A stretch of DNA of 64,000 nt from Rhodoferax sp. GW822-FHT02A01 (GTDB lineage: Bacteria > Pseudomonadota > Gammaproteobacteria > Burkholderiales > Burkholderiaceae_C), in the NCBI RefSeq assembly GCF_038784515.1, contig NZ_CP152376.1, forward strand, positions 4,402,001 to 4,466,000, given 5' to 3'. A program made the translations under genes and the position numbers. Of the stretch, positions 58,933 to 64,000 are shown in pieces. Each line of letters begins with the position of its first letter. Positions within the stretch are counted from its first letter, which is position 1. A model generated the notes under the pieces. It saw nothing but the letters and a program-made list of their open reading frames with translations, searched no databases and was not told the DNA's origin.

Positions 58933-59298
58933 TCAGGCAGCGCTTTGGCTTTGCGCCAGATACGTGTTGACGTCATCCAGTAGCCGCTGCAACTCGGGTC
59001 GGAGGGTCGCATAGGCCTGTGCAACATTGCTGGAGGGGCCAACCTTGCTCAGTGCCTCCACGTCGACCACCTGTGTACAAAAGCCTTCACAGCAAAAAAT
59101 GGGAACAAAACCTTTGAGCGCATGCAGCACCCGGTTGGCGCCGGCCAGTTCGTCCGAAGCCAGCAGATCGGCTATCAGCGCAATATCCCGCTGCAACGAC
59201 TCCTGCAGCATGACCAGCATGCTGTCCATCACTTGTGCATCACCAATTTGGGAAAAGGCCAGCTCGGTATCCAGATAGGTGAATGTTGGCGTTGACAT
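58933..59298 (-). CDS. Hpt-domain phosphotransfer protein
   Basis: A 121-aa four-helix Hpt protein. Phosphorylatable H59 is in 'VLHALKGFVPIFCCEGF', matching H-x-L-K-G but with two Cys (69-70) where small residues are usual. N-terminal 'MSTPTFTYLDTELAFSQIGD' resembles free-standing Hpt modules. ATG 59298 has GGAGT upstream. Probable partner is the adjacent receiver. Confidence 0.85.
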   Translation of the reverse strand: MSTPTFTYLDTELAFSQIGDAQVMDSMLVMLQESLQRDIALIADLLASDELAGANRVLHALKGFVPIFCCEGFCTQVVDVEALSKVGPSSNVAQAYATLRPELQRLLDDVNTYLAQSQSAA

Positions 59299-59373
59299 TG
59301 AATAGCACTCCTCATGCACAGGCTTGGCAGACAACAGCATGCCAAGCCTGTGCGAGTGTAGCCAATGCTCAGA

Positions 59374-59379
59374 CATAAT
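59374..59379 (+). promoter_or_regulatory. -10-like hexamer 8 nt before dapC ATG
   Basis: CATAAT, eight bases (TCCGCACC, no Shine-Dalgarno), then ATG 59388. No convincing -35. Part of the start-proximal -10 set. Confidence 0.35.
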
Positions 59380-59387
59380 TCCGCACC

Positions 59388-60593
59388 ATGAACCCCAATT
59401 TGTCCCGCCTGCAGGCCTACCCTTTTGAGCGCTTGCGGCAGCTGTTTGCCCAAGTCACGCCCAACCCCGCCTATTCCCCCATCAGCCTGGGTATTGGCGA
59501 GCCCCGCCATGCCGCGCCGGATCTGGTCAAGCAGGCCTATTGCGATGCCATCCAGAACAGCGGTGGGCTGTCGGTTTACCCGGCCACTGCGGGTGACCCC
59601 GCCTTGCGCGCGTCCATGGCACATTGGCTGGAGCGTCGCTACGCACTGAAGCTCGACAGCGCTACCCAGATACTGCCCATCAACGGCTCGCGGGAAGCGC
59701 TCTTTGCATTCGCGCAGACCGTCATAAACCCCGGCGCGAGTGGCACATCCGCAACGGTGGTGTGCCCTAATCCGTTCTACCAAATCTACGAAGGTGCCGC
59801 GTATCTGGCCGGTGCAGAACCCTACTTTGTGCCGTCCGACCCGGCACGCAACTTCGCACAGGACTGGGGCAGCGTGCCCGATGCCGTGTGGGCGCGTACC
59901 CAGTTGCTCTTTGTCTGCTCCCCCGGCAATCCTGCGGGCGCGGTCATGCCCCTGTCCGAGTGGGAGAAGCTGTTTGCATTGAGCGACCGATATGGCTTTG
60001 TCATTGCCTCCGATGAGTGCTACAGCGAGATCTATTTCCGTGATGAACCTCCTTTGGGTGGGCTGGAAGCGGCTGCCAAGCTGGGGCGCAGCGACTTCAG
60101 GAATCTGGTGTCTTTCACCAGCCTGTCCAAGCGCAGCAATGTGCCGGGCATGCGCAGCGGCTTCTGTGCCGGTGACGCCAAACTGATCAAGCAGTTCCTG
60201 CTCTACCGCACCTACCACGGAAGTGCCATGAGCGCGGTGGTGCAGGCAGCCAGCATTGCTGCCTGGGATGACGAGGCCCATGTGGTGGAAAACCGCGCCA
60301 AATACCGGGCCAAGTTTGCCCAGGTCACACCCATGTTGTCTGCCGTGATGGATGTGGCGCTACCGGACGCAGGCTTCTACCTGTGGGCCAAGGTCCAGGG
60401 CAGTGACACCGATTTCGCGCGGGACTTGCTCGCAAATTACAATGTGACGGTATTGCCGGGCAGCTATCTGGCGCGCGAAGCGCAAGGATTCAACCCCGGC
60501 GCCGGGCGTATCCGCATGGCTTTGGTCGCTGAAACCGAAGAATGCGTAGAAGCAGCGCAACGCATCGTCCAGTTCGTGCAATCCAGATCCTGA
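59388..60593 (+). CDS. dapC: Succinyldiaminopimelate transaminase
   Basis: A 401-aa class I/II PLP aminotransferase: N-terminal 'LQAYPFERLRQLFA', 'PINGSREALFAFAQ', 'PNPFYQIYEGAAYLAGA', 'SPGNPAGAVM', and the PLP-Lys in 'SFTSLSKRSNVPGMRSGF'. It converts N-succinyl-2-amino-6-oxopimelate to succinyl-LL-DAP. Position before dapD and dapE supports DapC over other aminotransferases. 21 bp to dapD. Confidence 0.94.
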   Translation: MNPNLSRLQAYPFERLRQLFAQVTPNPAYSPISLGIGEPRHAAPDLVKQAYCDAIQNSGGLSVYPATAGDPALRASMAHWLERRYALKLDSATQILPINGSREALFAFAQTVINPGASGTSATVVCPNPFYQIYEGAAYLAGAEPYFVPSDPARNFAQDWGSVPDAVWARTQLLFVCSPGNPAGAVMPLSEWEKLFALSDRYGFVIASDECYSEIYFRDEPPLGGLEAAAKLGRSDFRNLVSFTSLSKRSNVPGMRSGFCAGDAKLIKQFLLYRTYHGSAMSAVVQAASIAAWDDEAHVVENRAKYRAKFAQVTPMLSAVMDVALPDAGFYLWAKVQGSDTDFARDLLANYNVTVLPGSYLAREAQGFNPGAGRIRMALVAETEECVEAAQRIVQFVQSRS

Positions 60594-60614
60594 TTCCAAC
60601 CACAACCATTTGCC

Positions 60615-61439
60615 ATGACACAACAACTGCAAACCATCATCGACCAGGCCTGGGAAAACCGCGCCTCCCTGTCCATCGCCAGCGCCCCCAAGGAAGTTAC
60701 CGAAGCCGTTGAGCACGTGATTGCTCAGCTCAATTCCGGCAAACTGCGCGTGGCCACCCGTGAAGGCGTGGGCCAGTGGACTACGCACCAGTGGATCAAG
60801 AAGGCCGTGTTGCTGAGCTTCCGCCTCAAGGACAACGAAATCATCAAGGCCGGTGACCTGGGCTTTTATGACAAGGTGCCGACCAAGTTTGCCCACATGG
60901 ACGAAGAAGGCATGAAAGCCTCTGGCGTGCGCGTAGTGCCGCCTGCCGTGGCCCGCCGTGGCAGCTACCTGGGCAAGGGCGTGATCCTGATGCCTTCGTA
61001 TGTGAACATCGGCGCCTATGTAGACGAAGGCACCATGGTGGACACCTGGGCTACCGTGGGCTCCTGCGCACAAATCGGCAAGAACGTGCACCTCTCCGGC
61101 GGTGTGGGCATTGGCGGTGTGCTCGAACCCATGCAGGCCGGCCCCACCATCATCGAAGACAACTGCTTCATCGGTGCCCGCTCCGAAGTGGTCGAAGGCG
61201 TGATCGTGGAAGAGAACTCGGTCATTTCCATGGGCGTGTACATCGGCCAGAGCACCAAGATCTATGACCGCGCCACCGGCACCGTGAGCTATGGCCGCAT
61301 TCCGGCCGGCTCCGTGGTTGTTTCCGGCAATCTGCCTAGCGCAGACGGCAAGTACAGCCTATATTGCGCTGTCATCGTCAAGCGCGTGGATGCCCAGACC
61401 CGGGCCAAGACTTCGCTGAACGACTTGCTGCGCGACTAA
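60615..61439 (+). CDS. dapD: 2,3,4,5-tetrahydropyridine-2,6-dicarboxylate N-succinyltransferase
   Basis: A 274-aa trimeric left-handed beta-helix enzyme: hexapeptide repeats (about 100-230, e.g. '[34 protein letters not shown]'-type) with typical DapD '[11 protein letters not shown]'. It succinylates tetrahydrodipicolinate in the lysine/meso-DAP pathway. The dapC-dapD order is classic. Confidence 0.97.
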   Translation: MTQQLQTIIDQAWENRASLSIASAPKEVTEAVEHVIAQLNSGKLRVATREGVGQWTTHQWIKKAVLLSFRLKDNEIIKAGDLGFYDKVPTKFAHMDEEGMKASGVRVVPPAVARRGSYLGKGVILMPSYVNIGAYVDEGTMVDTWATVGSCAQIGKNVHLSGGVGIGGVLEPMQAGPTIIEDNCFIGARSEVVEGVIVEENSVISMGVYIGQSTKIYDRATGTVSYGRIPAGSVVVSGNLPSADGKYSLYCAVIVKRVDAQTRAKTSLNDLLRD

Positions 61440-61463
61440 ATTCATTTTTTCGGGAGGCTGCAC

Positions 61464-62627
61464 ATGGCTACGACAACTCCGACGGGAACAATGGAACGGA
61501 TTCTTCGCCTGATGGGCGAGAAGAAGGCGTCCGACGTCTATTTGTCAGCCATGGCGCCAGCCCTCATCAAGATCAACGGGCAGTGCGTGCCGATCAACTC
61601 GCAGATATTGCCGGTTGATGCGCCACGCAGCCTGCTGGCTGAAGTGCTTCCACCGGAGCGCATGGCGGAGCTGGATGAAGAGGGTGAGCTGAACATGGGC
61701 TTTCCGATTGCCGGTGTCGGGCGTTTTCGCGTCAGTGCCATGCGCCAGCGCGGTACGGTGGCTGCGGTGATTCGCTACATCGCAGTGGATGTGCCGCCCC
61801 TGGAAGACTTGAACGTTCCCATGGTGTTGGCCGATCTGATCATGGAAAAGCGCGGCCTGATACTGATGGTTGGGGCTACCGGCGCTGGCAAAAGCACCAC
61901 TTTGGCCTCCATGATGGACCATCGCAATGAAAATGTGACCGGCCATATCCTGACCATTGAGGATCCGATCGAATTCCTGTTCAAGAACAAAAAGTCGGTG
62001 GTCAACCAGCGCGAAATCGGCACGGACACCAAGGACTTGCAGACGGCGCTCAAGAACGCCTTGCGCCAAGCACCCGATGTGATCTTGATCGGCGAAATCC
62101 GCGACCGTGAGACCATGTCAGCGGCCATCGCGTACGCGCAATCCGGCCACCTGTGCCTGGCCACCATGCACGCCAACAACAGTTACCAGGCGCTCAACCG
62201 CATCCTGAGCTTTTACCCGGTGGAAGTGCGAGCCACCATGCTGGGCGACCTAGGCGCGGCCATGAAGGCCATCGTGTCGCAGCGCCTGCTGCGCACCACC
62301 TCGGGCGTGCGTACCCCTGCCGTGGAGATCATGCTCAATACCAAGCTGATTTCCGAACTGATTGAAAAAGGCGACTTCTCCGGCGTCAAGGAAGCCATGG
62401 AAAAGTCCATGGCCGAAGGCTCGCAGTGCTTCGAGCAAGACATTGCGCGCCTGATCGTCAGCGGTGTGGTGGATCGCAAGGAAGGCCTGTCCCATGCCGA
62501 CTCGCCCACCAACCTGATGTGGCGCATGCAAAACGATTTCACGACCAAGGCACAGGCTGCTGTGGAGCCGCAGGAGGAAGAAGAAGGCGCCTCATTCACC
62601 GAAATCACACTGGATGTGAAGCACTGA
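61464..62627 (+). CDS. pilU: Type IV pilus retraction ATPase PilU-like
   Basis: A 387-aa PilT/PilU hexameric ATPase. N-terminal PAS-like domain ('[19 protein letters not shown]'), Walker A '[10 protein letters not shown]' (about 137-146), Asp box 'TIEDPIEF', Walker B '[12 protein letters not shown]', and His box 'CLATMHANN'. The Glu-rich C-terminal extension and 'DVYLSAMAP' pattern fit PilU rather than PilT. GGGAGG precedes ATG 61464. Its stop overlaps the dapE ATG by 1 base (TGATG). It is not next to pilT here. Confidence 0.88.
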   Translation: MATTTPTGTMERILRLMGEKKASDVYLSAMAPALIKINGQCVPINSQILPVDAPRSLLAEVLPPERMAELDEEGELNMGFPIAGVGRFRVSAMRQRGTVAAVIRYIAVDVPPLEDLNVPMVLADLIMEKRGLILMVGATGAGKSTTLASMMDHRNENVTGHILTIEDPIEFLFKNKKSVVNQREIGTDTKDLQTALKNALRQAPDVILIGEIRDRETMSAAIAYAQSGHLCLATMHANNSYQALNRILSFYPVEVRATMLGDLGAAMKAIVSQRLLRTTSGVRTPAVEIMLNTKLISELIEKGDFSGVKEAMEKSMAEGSQCFEQDIARLIVSGVVDRKEGLSHADSPTNLMWRMQNDFTTKAQAAVEPQEEEEGASFTEITLDVKH

Positions 62628-63787
62628 TGGGATCCACCCTTTATCTGACGGAACAACTTCTTGCCCGCCCTTCGGTCACCCCGCTGGACGAGGGGTGCCA
62701 ACAACTGATCGCAGAACGCCTCGCCCCCTTGAGCTTTGTGTGCGAATCCATTGTCAGTGGTCCGGATGACTTTCGGGTCACCAATCTCTGGGCCAAACGC
62801 AGCAGCCCGATTGCCGGCGCTCCCACGCTGGCTTTCGCTGGTCATACCGACGTAGTTCCTACCGGGCCGCTCAACGAATGGCAGAGCGCCCCCTTTGTAC
62901 CCACGCACCGGGACGGCAAGCTCTATGGCCGCGGTGCTGCAGATATGAAGACCTCGCTGGCCGCCTTTGTGGTGGCCATTGAAGAGTTTCTGCGCGATAC
63001 CCCCTCCCCTGCGCTGAACATCGCGCTGCTGCTTACCAGCGATGAAGAGGGCCCCGCAAACGACGGCACCGTCGTCGTCTGCAACACGCTCAAGGCGCGA
63101 GGCGAAAAGCTGGACTACTGTATCGTGGGCGAGCCCACTTCGGTGGAGCGCACCGGCGACATGATCAAGAACGGCCGCCGGGGCACCATGAGCGGCAAGC
63201 TCACCGTCAAGGGTGTGCAAGGCCATATCGCCTATCCGCACCTGGCCCGCAATCCCATTCACCAGATGGCGCCAGCACTGGCGGAGTTGGTCGCCATCCA
63301 GTGGGATGCCGGCAACGCTTTCTTCCCGCCCACCACCTGGCAAGTGAGCAATATCCATGGTGGCACCGGCGCCAGCAACGTGATACCGGGGCATGTGGTC
63401 ATCGACTTCAATTTCCGCTTTTCCACCGAATCCACGGTCGAGTCCCTGCAACAGCGCCTGACGCAGGTGCTGGACCGCCATGGATTGGAATATGAGTTGA
63501 CCTGGGTGGTGGGCGGCCTGCCTTTTCTCACCACGCCCGGCACACTGGTGGATGCGGTGGTGCATGCCATTCGTGACGAGACCGGCATAGACACCCAGCT
63601 CTCCACCACCGGTGGCACCAGCGACGGGCGCTTCATTGCGCAGATCTGCCCCCAAGTGATCGAACTCGGCCCGCCCAACGCGACCATCCACAAGATCAAC
63701 GAACATGTGCGTGTCGCCGACATCGAGCCTTTGAAAAACATCTACAAGCGCACGTTGCATTTGCTCAACCGTCAGGCTGGCACATGA
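62627..63787 (+). CDS. dapE: Succinyl-diaminopimelate desuccinylase
   Basis: A 386-aa dinuclear zinc M20 peptidase: metal His in '[12 protein letters not shown]', bridging Asp in '[10 protein letters not shown]', catalytic/metal Glu pair in 'TSDEEGPA', and dimerisation lid (about 180-295). Start ATG 62627 overlaps the pilU stop. The gene overlaps prmB by 4 bp. It releases LL-DAP and completes the succinylase branch started by dapD and dapC. Confidence 0.97.
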   Translation: MGSTLYLTEQLLARPSVTPLDEGCQQLIAERLAPLSFVCESIVSGPDDFRVTNLWAKRSSPIAGAPTLAFAGHTDVVPTGPLNEWQSAPFVPTHRDGKLYGRGAADMKTSLAAFVVAIEEFLRDTPSPALNIALLLTSDEEGPANDGTVVVCNTLKARGEKLDYCIVGEPTSVERTGDMIKNGRRGTMSGKLTVKGVQGHIAYPHLARNPIHQMAPALAELVAIQWDAGNAFFPPTTWQVSNIHGGTGASNVIPGHVVIDFNFRFSTESTVESLQQRLTQVLDRHGLEYELTWVVGGLPFLTTPGTLVDAVVHAIRDETGIDTQLSTTGGTSDGRFIAQICPQVIELGPPNATIHKINEHVRVADIEPLKNIYKRTLHLLNRQAGT

Positions 63788-64000
63788 CGCTGCTGGAACT
63801 TATCGAAAACTCTGCCGAGCGTCTGAGCCAGGCGCAGGTACATTTTGGCCACGGCACAACCAACGCACGCGACGAAGCTGCCTGGCTGGTTCTGTGGCGC
63901 CTGGGCTTGCCGCTGGATACCGCGCTGGAAGGTGACGACTCACAGGAGATGCGCCCGGTGAGCGCTGCCGAAATCGAGGAGTGCGCCCTGCTGATCGAAG
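63784..64000 (+). CDS. prmB: 50S ribosomal protein L3 N5-glutamine methyltransferase PrmB, N-terminal fragment
   Basis: The first 72 codons, cut by the window end. '[40 protein letters not shown]' matches the N-terminal domain of PrmB, which methylates Gln150 of L3. Start ATG 63784 overlaps the dapE stop (ATGA), so it belongs to the dap operon here. The SAM-binding domain is outside the window. Confidence 0.8.
   Translation, partial: MTLLELIENSAERLSQAQVHFGHGTTNARDEAAWLVLWRLGLPLDTALEGDDSQEMRPVSAAEIEECALLIE

Overview
The window is a gene-dense, chromosomal stretch with GC-biased codon use. It carries no rRNA, tRNA, CRISPR, IS element or prophage that I can see. The protein families and gene order (bipA, ratA-rnfH, guaB-guaA, mltG-tmk-holB-pilZ-tatD, smc-zipA-ligA, dapC-dapD-pilU-dapE-prmB, TadA with a haloalkane-dehalogenase-like tail) point to a Betaproteobacterium of the order Burkholderiales, most likely family Comamonadaceae (Rhodoferax/Curvibacter/Polaromonas-like). 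This is inference from recognised families; no database was searched.

Layout. 1-8.2 kb: end of truB, the ribosome-associated GTPase bipA/typA, an EamA transporter, smpB facing ratA-rnfH, a DUF4124 gene, then guaB and guaA. 8.2-11.3 kb: a tadA fused to a decayed haloalkane-dehalogenase-like domain, ldcA, and a class III cyclase-FHA protein. 11.3-15.7 kb (minus strand): mltG-tmk-holB-pilZ-tatD-ankyrin, divergent from ygfZ. 15.7-24.9 kb: ygfZ, an orphan cheZ, an esterase, an iron alcohol dehydrogenase, a minus-strand trio (DUF3617 protein, DD-carboxypeptidase, TMTC-like membrane TPR protein) and an HDOD-patatin pair. 24.9-30.4 kb: tex, a two-domain polyphosphate:AMP phosphotransferase, a 56-aa basic protein and a histone-deacetylase-family enzyme. 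30.4-36.9 kb (minus): a beta-oxidation cluster (acyl-CoA ligase, FadB-like bifunctional enzyme, thiolase, small membrane protein, SDR, thioesterase) with a TetR-type palindrome. 37-40.6 kb (plus): selO-msrB-ispZ-bolA-ppiC ending in a strong terminator. 40.6-50.6 kb: rlhA facing purL, then map-glnD. 50.6-58.4 kb (minus): smc-zipA-ligA-def-lipoprotein. 58.5-59.3 kb: an Hpt/receiver pair. 59.4-64 kb: dapC-dapD-pilU-dapE-prmB, with prmB cut by the window edge.

Most genes are housekeeping: purine synthesis (guaB, guaA, purL), lysine/peptidoglycan precursor (dap), nitrogen sensing (glnD), translation quality control (smpB, map, def, prmB) and chromosome maintenance (smc, ligA, holB). The less ordinary items are the TadA fusion, the cyclase-FHA protein, the bacterial TMTC homologue, pilU inside the dap operon, and the receiver/Hpt pair. 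Two window-wide patterns also stand out. First, seven convergent gene pairs end within -9 to +4 bp of one another with no room for a terminator. Second, at least six genes have a -10-like hexamer only 6-8 nt before the start codon, as expected for leaderless mRNAs. No stretch longer than about 155 bp lacks a gene.
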